Origin: CAYSPT01 sp964432985
Lineage (GTDB): Bacteria > Muiribacteriota > CAYSPT01
DNA length: 64,000 nucleotides
Assembly (NCBI GenBank): GCA_964432985.1
Contig: CAYSPT010000001.1
Coordinates: 62,001-126,000, forward strand
Direction: 5' to 3'
How positions within the stretch are numbered: position 1 is the stretch's first letter; every line of letters starts with the position of its first letter. Under the pieces are notes generated by a model. The model saw only the letters and a program-made list of their open reading frames with translations, was not told the origin of the DNA and did not search any database. This document shows positions 8,991 to 17,304 of this stretch, piece after piece. The position numbers and the translations under genes are program-made.

Positions 8991-9485
8991 TTAACAGTTG
9001 CTGGAGGTGCTCCAGGTGTCATGGCGAGGATAATGGATAACAAAAATTGCCAGTGACAGGAACCAGAAGGTGTAGAAATACACCAATTTTCCTGCTGAGA
9101 GGTAATAAATTATAAGCCCGTAGAATACTGTCAGTTCAGCTATCCAGAGCTGAAATCTGGTAATCAGGTACAGGCGATGCACCCTCACGGGTAACGCAAG
9201 GTCCTGGTCCGAGAACCTGTGAGCTGCAATGTAATGTGCGGCCATTTTGGTTCCCATAATCTTGACGCCTATCATGTCTATGATTGTGAAAGCCAGAAAA
9301 ACGTATCGCAGAAAGAAAACCAGTCCGGGGGAAACAGCCGGGAAGGGAATCGTAAAAATCCCCCTGTTCGCCAGTTGGACTACAAAGGCGTACAACATAA
9401 CTCTGATAATGCCGGTGCGCCATTTGCTCACGGCACTCTGATGAGTTGAATTGATGACGGTTTCAGTGGGATCCATGAATAGCAT
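8991..9485 (-). CDS. Small integral membrane protein of unknown function
   Basis: A 164-residue protein with about four transmembrane segments, near residues 27-45, 54-74, 110-130 and 132-150. A basic loop between the second and third holds VRVHRLYLI. I do not recognise the family. It faces the 606-residue membrane protein tail to tail and shares its direction with the phosphatase gene next to it. No strong ribosome-binding site is visible; an internal ATG at 9476 is an equally possible start. Confidence 0.45.
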   Translation of the reverse strand: MLFMDPTETVINSTHQSAVSKWRTGIIRVMLYAFVVQLANRGIFTIPFPAVSPGLVFFLRYVFLAFTIIDMIGVKIMGTKMAAHYIAAHRFSDQDLALPVRVHRLYLITRFQLWIAELTVFYGLIIYYLSAGKLVYFYTFWFLSLAIFVIHYPRHDTWSTSSNC

Positions 9486-9550
9486 CCACTATATACCAAT
9501 TGTGGTTATGAAGCAATTCCCGCTTCATGTGAAAGGCAAAGCAAAAGCCA

Positions 9551-10675
9551 CTACATATCGTCTGTGGAATCGATACCGATTTTTCCGTCCGGGACGGATT
9601 CGATGAAAATCCGGTCGTCACCGGGTTCGTTCGCGGTTGCTGGAGAGATTTGGTCTGACGAGGAGCCAAAGAGCTTACTCGATCCCACTAGTTTGCTGAA
9701 TCCCAGGGCAACAAGAGCTCCGATCCCTGCGCCTGCCAGCAAGGCTCCTCCCAGGGGCACCAGGGCGGCACCGCCGAGAGCAATGGCTACGGCGTTGGTC
9801 ACGAAGGCAGCTGAACCCAGGGCCGCGGCACCGCCGGCACCGCCAAGCAAGGTAGTCTTCAAGCGGCTGCCGGTTCCTGACTCAGGCCCGCTTTCCGGTG
9901 GGCTGTCTTCGGCTGGTGCAGAAGCTGGTTCAGGTTCATCAAGTGAATAATCCGGGGTGATGTGGGCCACGTCATCGAACAGGAAATGGTCCTCTTCAGG
10001 AAAATCATTTTGGGAAGAATCCTTCCGGGCTTTCATAAACCCCGTCTGCCTGGGAGCGTTCATCCTGGATTTCTGCCGTAGTGCTTCTACGTCCATCTTT
10101 TTCACGTGTCGTGGCAGGCAGCTCCAGATGGAATGAAAGCCGTACCCGCCCTCTTTCATCTCCTTGATGGCGTCTTCTTTCGGCCATCCCTGGACTGTAA
10201 CCCGGTAGACAGCACACATCAGGCCCGTGCGGTCAGCTCCATGGGCGCAGTGGACGAAAACGGGCGTTTTATCCGGATCGGTAACGATGGACAAAAACCG
10301 GGCTACTTCTTCCTCTGTCGGATTCAAGGCTTCCGATTTAACCTCCTCGTATCCGATCTGGCCCGACAGCCCGGCTTCCTCTATTGTATCGAGGTCCGAG
10401 TGTGATGACTGCAGGTTGACAATGGTCTTGATACCCATTTTATTTAATTCCCGGATCCCTTCCGCAGTTGGCAACTTACCGCGGTAGAGGACATTGGACA
10501 CTTTGTGGAAATTCTCGAGCCCAGGTTTTTCAACCGGCACGGCCCAGCCCGGGTTTCTGCTGGAGAGATCATCCCCGGCTGCAACTCCCACCGGTGACAG
10601 TATGCTCAGAAAGACAAATGCTAGAACTACTGCAATAATTCTGGAAAAGACAGACCTGTTAAGTATCATGACCAT
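9551..10675 (-). CDS. Exported tyrosine/dual-specificity phosphatase-like protein
   Basis: A 374-residue protein with an N-terminal signal segment (residues 5-33), then a phosphatase domain of the cysteine-dependent fold. The P-loop HCAHGADRTG puts the nucleophile at Cys143 and the arginine at Arg149. An upstream YRGKLPTAEGIREL segment is typical of bacterial dual-specificity or DUF442-like phosphatases. The C-terminal third is a Pro/Ser/Glu linker followed by a Gly/Ala-rich hydrophobic stretch near residues 285-345 with repeated GG and GAG, like a glycine zipper that might insert in a membrane. The ATG at 10675 follows AGAGGTG by six bases and is preferred over the GTG nine bases earlier. 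The substrate is unknown. Confidence 0.75.
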   Translation of the reverse strand: MVMILNRSVFSRIIAVVLAFVFLSILSPVGVAAGDDLSSRNPGWAVPVEKPGLENFHKVSNVLYRGKLPTAEGIRELNKMGIKTIVNLQSSHSDLDTIEEAGLSGQIGYEEVKSEALNPTEEEVARFLSIVTDPDKTPVFVHCAHGADRTGLMCAVYRVTVQGWPKEDAIKEMKEGGYGFHSIWSCLPRHVKKMDVEALRQKSRMNAPRQTGFMKARKDSSQNDFPEEDHFLFDDVAHITPDYSLDEPEPASAPAEDSPPESGPESGTGSRLKTTLLGGAGGAAALGSAAFVTNAVAIALGGAALVPLGGALLAGAGIGALVALGFSKLVGSSKLFGSSSDQISPATANEPGDDRIFIESVPDGKIGIDSTDDM

Positions 10676-10880
10676 ACAAAGCACCTCTTTTGCCTCTTAT
10701 ATGTAATAGTACAGCATAAAGTGATATGTTTCATTAACAAATGAAGCGGGTAGAATACTTCTCGTTCATGGTCGCTACGCCCACCATCTTGCTTGACATC
10801 GTTCAGTACCGGCATTCCCACCCTCTGCCTTCGAAGTGTAGAAAGGGGAGGGAGTGATAGGCACTGATACTGACGGCAAC

Positions 10881-12254
10881 TTACAGACCGACGAACATGG
10901 CGGTGTTTTCACGGCGAATCGAATTTCCGTCAACGTCCTTCACGTTCTCTACCCGGACCGTGTACGAAGCGCCGCTGCTCAGACTTGACGTGGAAATCTT
11001 GACCTCTGCTTCGCTGGTCAATATTTCGGCCCGGATGACCGTGGCATAAGGCATTATGGAGTAATTGGCAGCGGTGGTGGCGGTAGAGATGTCGAGCTTT
11101 TCGGTAAATTGGAGCCTGACCCGGACATTGCTCTCCGGGTACGCTGCCAGGAGATTCGGAGGATGTATCCCGGTGAATGGTGCGGTGCTGTTCTGGAGAA
11201 TCAGGTTGCCGACGCGGTCCATTATGTTGTTGACAACCAGCTCATAGGCTATACCCTCTCCCTGGGTGTAGGTGGTGAGTTCAACGGTCTCCTCATCCGT
11301 AAGCAACTTCGCGGCGGTGACACCAAGGCCGGCAATGTCGTAGTTTTGGGGCAGTTCGGCGCTGTATCTGTCCAGCGCTTCACTGAACAGGACATGGATC
11401 GTTACCTCATCCATGTTGGCAATAGACACGATGACCGGCCGCTCCGTCTCGTAAGCCTCCAGGGTGGTAAAGGAAGAAGTAAACGTGCTGTCCATGTGGT
11501 TGTCCACCAGGTCCTTTATGGCGGTGCTGATGGTTATGGTGTAGACCGTTCCCATGCTCAAGGCAGTATCCGGGTTGTAAACCAGTGTGCGGTCGGAGTC
11601 GTCCCAGGAAAATACTCCCGGAACTGCTGGAGACAGAGCGAAAGCCAGCGTGGCGCTCTGACGGTCGACCGGTTCATTGAAGGTAATGCGTATATCATTC
11701 GATGGTGAGACCTTGTCTTCGCTATCTGCGGGATCTACCTTGAATACGGTCGGATTGTCAGACGGCGTGGAAAACGTCGATGAAAATGTCGAGGCCATTA
11801 CCTTCCCGTGGACATCACAAGCCTGTGAGAGTATCTGTATCGTGTAGGTGGTGTCGTGTGCCAGTTCGTTTTGGGGAACATACTGGAGGTGGAATCGGTC
11901 CGTCCAGTGAAATGTCCCCGGGGCGGATGGTGTCAGGGAAAAATTTTCTTCCACGCTGCCCTTATCCATGGGATGGTTGAAGGAGACATAGATGGCGGTT
12001 GAGGTGGTAACGGAGCTTGCTTCGTTCGGCGGGCTGATTTCATTAACTGCATTGTCCAGGTACTTGTAGGTAAGTCCGTAGATTTCCGCGGTTTCAGAAT
12101 CCCACAGGGGTTCCCCGCACCCGTGGACCAGGACAGCCAGCATGGCGAGCAGAACGGTTATCCGGATGAATGAGCGGGTTGAGAACCGGATTTTAGGAGC
12201 CCTGGTCCAGAAAAAAATAATAGACATGATTTCATTTATCATCCTGGATAGCAT
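10881..12254 (-). CDS. Lipoprotein with four Ig-like (Big_5 type) domains
   Basis: A 457-residue exported protein. A hydrophobic signal near residues 30-47 ends in VHGC, an imperfect lipobox. Four Ig-like units of about 95 residues follow. The first two carry the Big_5 (SbsA-type) pattern of a Pro-rich start, ISFNxPM/ITFNEPV, xLxPxxPGxFxW, then TYTI and a final FSTxFST strand. Big_5 units are usual in surface or cell-wall-associated proteins. The next gene upstream is a related multi-domain lipoprotein, and both read in the same direction, so this looks like a paralogous pair. The ATG at 12254 is eight bases after GGAAGG and was preferred to an upstream GTG. Confidence 0.72.
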   Translation of the reverse strand: MLSRMINEIMSIIFFWTRAPKIRFSTRSFIRITVLLAMLAVLVHGCGEPLWDSETAEIYGLTYKYLDNAVNEISPPNEASSVTTSTAIYVSFNHPMDKGSVEENFSLTPSAPGTFHWTDRFHLQYVPQNELAHDTTYTIQILSQACDVHGKVMASTFSSTFSTPSDNPTVFKVDPADSEDKVSPSNDIRITFNEPVDRQSATLAFALSPAVPGVFSWDDSDRTLVYNPDTALSMGTVYTITISTAIKDLVDNHMDSTFTSSFTTLEAYETERPVIVSIANMDEVTIHVLFSEALDRYSAELPQNYDIAGLGVTAAKLLTDEETVELTTYTQGEGIAYELVVNNIMDRVGNLILQNSTAPFTGIHPPNLLAAYPESNVRVRLQFTEKLDISTATTAANYSIMPYATVIRAEILTSEAEVKISTSSLSSGASYTVRVENVKDVDGNSIRRENTAMFVGL

Positions 12255-12297
12255 GGTAGCCACCTTCCGTAAACCGTTCCAGCCCTACAAAGGGCAC

Positions 12298-14154
12298 CTA
12301 TTGGGCTGCTTCATTTGAAACTTCTGTCATTTTTTCCCTGAATTCCGTTTCATCGAAACTTCCCGCCATACGCCACCGGATGACTCCGTAACGGTCGAGA
12401 ATCATCGTCCCCGGAACGGGAGTCATGTGAAGGGTATCGGCCACCGACCGGCCCGAGTTTAGCATGATCGACCCTCCTGACATGTCCGCTGGAAGCTGCT
12501 GTGGAGAGATTCCTTCAAGGGAAATTCCCACGAAGTGAACGCGGTCCTGATAGTCGGGTTGAACGGTGTCGAAAGCCGTAAGTGCCGAACTTGAAGCCGG
12601 GGAAAAGACGGTAAAGAAATGCACTGCTACGGGTTGACCACGCAGGGTCGACAGACGGACCTTCTCGGAAGGTGCGTCTATTTTGTTCAGGATAAAATTC
12701 GTCGATTCATAGCCTGTTTCCCATCCCATCCCCGTTCCGGTGAAAGAGGTGCTGTTGCCCGGTTCGATCTTGTTGCGGGCAGTATCTCTCAAAAAACCCG
12801 TAACGGTTATGGCATAGTTGTTGCCATGGGTGAGCGGAGCGCTTAAGGTGAGCAGCACGAAATTGTCCAGAGGAGTGAATTCACATTCAAGGACCCGGTG
12901 GTAGTCATTCATGAAACCGTACGCTACCCGGTCCAGATCATCCGCACCGGCTTCCAGGGCTTCATTGAATTCGAGCCTGACCAGTTTGCTGTTCAGGGCC
13001 TGCGCCTGTGTGGGTACCGGTGGGTCACGATCCCTCTCGGTAGAAAAATTCCAGAAGTAATCGTCGTCCGGGGTCCCTTCGCTGGTGCCGTCCCGGTCAC
13101 CGTCGAACCCATGCCCTTCCTGGTCGGTAATCGCCCCGCTAAGCCGGCAGGTGTATTTGGTGTCATAATCAAGTGCCGTGCCGGGTACGGCCGTTATTGT
13201 CAGGGCGTCCTCTGACAGACCCGGTGCAATTTGCACCTCTTCCGACGTCCCCTTGAAAAGTTTCACCGTGTCGGTGGTTATGGTGGCTGCGTCGATGGTT
13301 TTATCCATGATGACGGTTATGGTTCGCTTCACATCGACATGCTGCTCATCCATCTGCGGGGAAATCGAAGAAATCCTGGGGATGGTGGTGACCGGCGCTC
13401 TTTCAGTCCAGAACGTCACCGTAACGTCGTTCTGAAGTATCCCCCCCACCAGGTCACGGGCCCCCTTTCTTACCCTGACTTCGTACTCGGTGTAGTACTT
13501 AAGCGGCTGTGAAGGCAGGAACACCACCGTGTCCGCTTCCGTCCAGTAAAATGTGCCCTGAACCACCGGAAATATCTCAAAAAACCGCTCCAGACTGTAG
13601 TGCTGCATGGGCCTGTTGAAGGTGAGCGATATGTTGGTGGTGACCGGTACTTTTGTGGCCCCCTGGGCCGGGTTTGAAGACGACAGTTCGGACACCAGAG
13701 AACCGGTTGTGAACCACCAAGAAACCGGGCCGTACAGCGGCATGTCGTAGATATCTCTGGCACCGGTGTCGATGGTGACTTCGTAGGTGGTGTTTTCTGA
13801 TAACCGTTCGTCGGGAGTGAAGGTAAAACTCCGGGTGTCCCAGGAACAGGTGCCCGATACCTCCGGTGACATATGCAGCGCCTGGTGCACGCTGAAGCGG
13901 TTCATAACGTGATCAAAACTGATGTGTATCGATGTTTCCGGGTGAATATTCAAGGCCTGGTGGACCGGGTAGAAATGGCGGACCATGTTGGGCGAATCCA
14001 TGGCAGTGCGGTCAGTGTAATAATCGCCTAGCTCCCAGAACGGTTTGTCTTTGTCTCCGTCGGCGCAGCCGAAACCGCACAAACAGAGTCCCGCTAAGAA
14101 CAAAGCTATCAATTTCAGCCGGTTTCCCGTGACCGCTGCAGTGGGACGTCTCAC
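12298..14154 (-). CDS. Lipoprotein: Ig-like repeats plus a cysteine-less redoxin domain
   Basis: A 618-residue exported protein with a signal segment ending in CGFGC, a probable lipidation site. Four Ig-like units of about 100 residues follow; the first two are of Big_5 type. From about residue 495 to the end there is a TlpA/ResA-like thioredoxin fold: a LSTLRGQPVAVHFF strand, a VHFVGISLEG strand, a cis-proline in TPVPGTM and an ILDRYGVIRWRMAG hairpin. The WCxxC site is replaced by a stretch reading VFSPASSS, so thiol-disulfide chemistry appears lost. GTG at 14154 sits just after AGAGGAGA and gives a standard lipoprotein signal; the frame is open about 37 codons further upstream. Confidence 0.72.
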   Translation of the reverse strand: MRRPTAAVTGNRLKLIALFLAGLCLCGFGCADGDKDKPFWELGDYYTDRTAMDSPNMVRHFYPVHQALNIHPETSIHISFDHVMNRFSVHQALHMSPEVSGTCSWDTRSFTFTPDERLSENTTYEVTIDTGARDIYDMPLYGPVSWWFTTGSLVSELSSSNPAQGATKVPVTTNISLTFNRPMQHYSLERFFEIFPVVQGTFYWTEADTVVFLPSQPLKYYTEYEVRVRKGARDLVGGILQNDVTVTFWTERAPVTTIPRISSISPQMDEQHVDVKRTITVIMDKTIDAATITTDTVKLFKGTSEEVQIAPGLSEDALTITAVPGTALDYDTKYTCRLSGAITDQEGHGFDGDRDGTSEGTPDDDYFWNFSTERDRDPPVPTQAQALNSKLVRLEFNEALEAGADDLDRVAYGFMNDYHRVLECEFTPLDNFVLLTLSAPLTHGNNYAITVTGFLRDTARNKIEPGNSTSFTGTGMGWETGYESTNFILNKIDAPSEKVRLSTLRGQPVAVHFFTVFSPASSSALTAFDTVQPDYQDRVHFVGISLEGISPQQLPADMSGGSIMLNSGRSVADTLHMTPVPGTMILDRYGVIRWRMAGSFDETEFREKMTEVSNEAAQ

Positions 14155-14422
14155 CGTTCTCCTCTGGTCCTCCTCCGGTTTTTCTGCTGTTTGAAACACA
14201 GACCTGTTTGCGCAAAGCCCGCATGTTACATGGATAATCGTTACGCATAGTTCTATATCGGTCATAGTTATCGTGCGGATGAATCATTTAGTCCCCCCAC
14301 TTTTCCTGGAAAAAATAATCATGACAGACTTCAGACCGAGGGTAAACCTTCCGATAGAGGGTACAGGAGTAGGACCGAATAAGCCTTTGTAGAAATTATC
14401 CTCTTGAAGGAGGGAACAGTCT

Positions 14423-16426
14423 ATGTTTAAGAAAGGTATCATTAGCCTGACGTTGCTGCTTTGCCTGGTCTGGCTCATCGTGGGGACACAGGGGTGCGGC
14501 GAAGGTGACAACCAACTGCTCAGTGAAGCCATGCGTGACGATGGTATCGAGCCGAACACTCCCACCTGGAAATCCATCCCGTATGACGTGGAGAAGGTGA
14601 GCGAGGACCGCTACCGCGTCACGTTGTACTGGAACAAGGTGACTACCAACAAACTGGGTCATCCCAAGGCCAATATCGCCGGCTACAAAATCCTGAAGTC
14701 TGATGTCAACGAGAATCTCATCGACACGTTCTGGACCGGGACCCGTTCCGGCAGTCAGGCCGAGTACTTCATCGATACCGATACCGGGAACATCGAGAAT
14801 AAACGGTACATCTACCGGATCATCGCCTTTGATACGTATCTGCGGGACTCGTCCGCGTCGGCTCCGCAGCTGGTCAACATCATCGAGGCTGCCGGTGAAA
14901 AACCGCGTGCTCCCTCTGATTTCAACTACGTGGTGATGAATGAGCAGCAGATAGTCCTCTACTGGAAACCCGTGACATCCTACCAGGATGGGACCAACAT
15001 CGACCAGAACCTCAAGGGCTACGAGATATACCGCAGCACCACCACCACCCGGCCCGATATTCCCCTGGCGCTTGTTTCCCAGGATGTGACATCGTATGTG
15101 GACAGCGAGCTGGATTACGACGAGACGTACTACTACTGGATCTCGGCGGTTGATCTCAACGGTGCGAAGTCGTCTTACTCCGACCCGCTCCATGCAAAGA
15201 TCAACCTCACATCACAGCCCAATACCTTAAACGATGCTCAGAACTTCCTTAATTTCCCTGCCGCTCCGCACATGTCGAGCATCTCCTCGACGAACAACTC
15301 AAACGGGACAGTGACCTGGACTCTCTACTGGGAACGGCCGCTTTACAATGCCGACAAGACCGTCTACGAGGACCACGCTCTGTACAAGATCTACCGGTGT
15401 GAATCCCCGGAGGGATTCTACCAGCTCGTCGGGGTCTCATCCACCACGGAGTTTTGGTTTACCGTTCCCACTATCATCAATTACTATTTCCGGGTGACGG
15501 CGGTGGACCAGTATAGCAACGAGTCGCTTCCTTCGGGGACCGGTTACGACAAGGCTTCGCTTCCCAACCTGAACAAGAGCACGCTCAACTTCCGACTCGG
15601 GCCGTCTGATGACGAGGAGGTCATGGTCAGGTGGAACGATGTAGGTGTGGGCTCCGAGAACGATTATTACTACCTGTACCGCTCGCTTCGTCCCGAGGGC
15701 CCTTATGCGCAGGTCGGGGGAGGAAGCACCGATGATGACCGGGCAACCGATTACGAGGTGCTGGACACCACCGTGGTCAAGGATGTCACCTACTACTACC
15801 GGCTGCGGGGTTCCAACTCCAGCGGTCTGGGCGGGTATACCTATTACGTGAAAAGCGGAGCCGAGGCCACCACCGCTTCCTGGGAAGTGGAAGAGATGGA
15901 TGTGGACGCCGCCTTCCCGGGTCTGGCAACCTATACCGGTGAACCTCCCACCACCTCCAATACCCCCAGTGCGGCCATCTGGTCTGACGCCGGTGCTTCC
16001 GCCGGCACGTCCATCATGTATACTCCCGATTTTGACGGACCGACCATCAATGACGACTACTTGCAGTGGGAGTCCCCCATCAGGAAGTCCGCCGGGGTTT
16101 ACAAGGTGAGAATACGTTACAAAAACACCAAAGATGACGCCGGTATGGAGATGGGTAACTACCGCATCGACATCTACCGTGAGAGCTGGTTTGGGGTTCT
16201 TCTCAGGACTCCGGAGGGGACACCGCGGGCAAGTATCAGCATCCAGTATGACGACTCGGGAGATCACAACGAAGCCTATATGTATTCCGATTACGTGGAC
16301 GTCGATCTCGACCGGGACAAATACATCTACTTCCGGGCCTACTGGACAGGCGCCGGCCAGGCGACTCAGCCGGCTGCCAACAACGGACGTCTGTACATCG
16401 ACGCGGTGGATATCGAGTTGAAGTGA
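14423..16426 (+). CDS. Lipoprotein with fibronectin type III-like domains
   Basis: A 667-residue exported protein, divergent from the Ig-domain lipoproteins. Residues 1-25 are a lipoprotein signal ending in TQGC. At least four fibronectin-III-like units follow, recognisable by repeated LYWxxV, IAGYKIxxS/LKGYEIYRS and YIYRIIAFD/YYYWISAVD strands, where the YYYR(V/L) strand ends each unit. The final 160 residues read as a separate beta-sandwich (aspartate-rich, DYVDVDLDRDKYIYFR) that might bind carbohydrate. AAGGAGGG lies eight bases before the ATG. A terminator follows. A surface adhesin or carbohydrate-binding role is inference. Confidence 0.72.
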   Translation: MFKKGIISLTLLLCLVWLIVGTQGCGEGDNQLLSEAMRDDGIEPNTPTWKSIPYDVEKVSEDRYRVTLYWNKVTTNKLGHPKANIAGYKILKSDVNENLIDTFWTGTRSGSQAEYFIDTDTGNIENKRYIYRIIAFDTYLRDSSASAPQLVNIIEAAGEKPRAPSDFNYVVMNEQQIVLYWKPVTSYQDGTNIDQNLKGYEIYRSTTTTRPDIPLALVSQDVTSYVDSELDYDETYYYWISAVDLNGAKSSYSDPLHAKINLTSQPNTLNDAQNFLNFPAAPHMSSISSTNNSNGTVTWTLYWERPLYNADKTVYEDHALYKIYRCESPEGFYQLVGVSSTTEFWFTVPTIINYYFRVTAVDQYSNESLPSGTGYDKASLPNLNKSTLNFRLGPSDDEEVMVRWNDVGVGSENDYYYLYRSLRPEGPYAQVGGGSTDDDRATDYEVLDTTVVKDVTYYYRLRGSNSSGLGGYTYYVKSGAEATTASWEVEEMDVDAAFPGLATYTGEPPTTSNTPSAAIWSDAGASAGTSIMYTPDFDGPTINDDYLQWESPIRKSAGVYKVRIRYKNTKDDAGMEMGNYRIDIYRESWFGVLLRTPEGTPRASISIQYDDSGDHNEAYMYSDYVDVDLDRDKYIYFRAYWTGAGQATQPAANNGRLYIDAVDIELK

Positions 16427-16462
16427 TGGGATGAGCATAGTTGAATTGATTAAGTAAACAAA

Positions 16463-16492
16463 GGGGATGCCGTTTCATGCGGCATCCTCTTT
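16463..16492 (+). terminator. Rho-independent terminator after the fibronectin lipoprotein gene
   Basis: GGATGCCG pairs with CGGCATCC across a seven-base loop, extended by further A-T and G-T pairs, and is followed by a short T-rich run (TCTTTC). Confidence 0.75.
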
Positions 16493-16578
16493 CTGCTCTT
16501 GCTCACGAGCCACGAGCAAGAAGCCTGGAAAGTGGAGTAACAATGATGATGGAATTTTGTTTGAAAGAAAACGATTGA

Positions 16579-17304
16579 ATGAGTGACGCAGCCGTTTTGT
16601 TCGATGAACTGGCAGGGCTGCTGAGGGCACTCAGGGCCCCGGGAGGGTGCCCGTGGGACCGGGAGCAGACTATCAGTGACATAGCCGAGTACGTGCTCGA
16701 CGAAGCATTCGAGTGCCATCAGGCGGCGCTGTTCGGTTCGCCGGCGGACCTGGCCGACGAGCTTGGCGATGTGCTGCTCCAGGTAGTGTTCATGAGTCAA
16801 ATTGCCAGCGAAGAAGGAACCTTCAACCTGGCGGATGTTGTTAGAGGGATTGCCGAAAAAATCACCCGGCGTCATCCTCACATCTTCGGGGAAGCCATCG
16901 CCGAGACTTCCTCTGAGGTTACCGAAATATGGGAGAAAGTCAAAAAGAAGGAAGGTAAACAAGCAACGGTAAGTTTGCCGGCTCTGGAGCAAGCCCGGAA
17001 GCTACAGCTAAAAGCTGAAAACAAAGGGTACGAAAGTCCTGATTCATACCGCCGGTTGCGTGAAGCGGTGGATCGGTTGACTGAAAAGCCTGTTTCCGGG
17101 AATGATCCCCGGTTGCGCCAAAGCTTACAACGTGACCTGGGCGATGTTCTCTTCGCGGCAATACGGGTGGGATCTGAGTTCGGCCTGATAGCCGAACAGG
17201 TTTTGAGGAAAAAAAACGAAGACTTTCAAACACGGTTGACTGCTTGTGAATCTGAGAAGGATGCAGGAAAGAGGGCGGGGAACAAGCTTTGGGAAAATTC
17301 CTGA
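16579..17304 (+). CDS. mazG: Nucleoside triphosphate pyrophosphohydrolase MazG
   Basis: A 241-residue MazG. The GGCPWDREQT motif at about residue 20 and the metal-binding ELGDVLLQVVF helix near residue 66 are diagnostic, and a second degenerate MazG-like half with DLGDVLFAAIR occurs near residue 185, giving the tandem-domain layout of the E. coli enzyme. It hydrolyses NTPs to NMP and pyrophosphate in house cleaning and in control of the stringent response. The gene overlaps the next start by 16 bases. Confidence 0.93.
   Translation: MSDAAVLFDELAGLLRALRAPGGCPWDREQTISDIAEYVLDEAFECHQAALFGSPADLADELGDVLLQVVFMSQIASEEGTFNLADVVRGIAEKITRRHPHIFGEAIAETSSEVTEIWEKVKKKEGKQATVSLPALEQARKLQLKAENKGYESPDSYRRLREAVDRLTEKPVSGNDPRLRQSLQRDLGDVLFAAIRVGSEFGLIAEQVLRKKNEDFQTRLTACESEKDAGKRAGNKLWENS

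Noticed and set aside
12298..14265. Longer start for the Ig-redoxin lipoprotein (ATG at 14265)
   Set aside because: The additional 37 residues would precede a complete signal sequence and disrupt it, and the internal GTG has the better ribosome-binding site.
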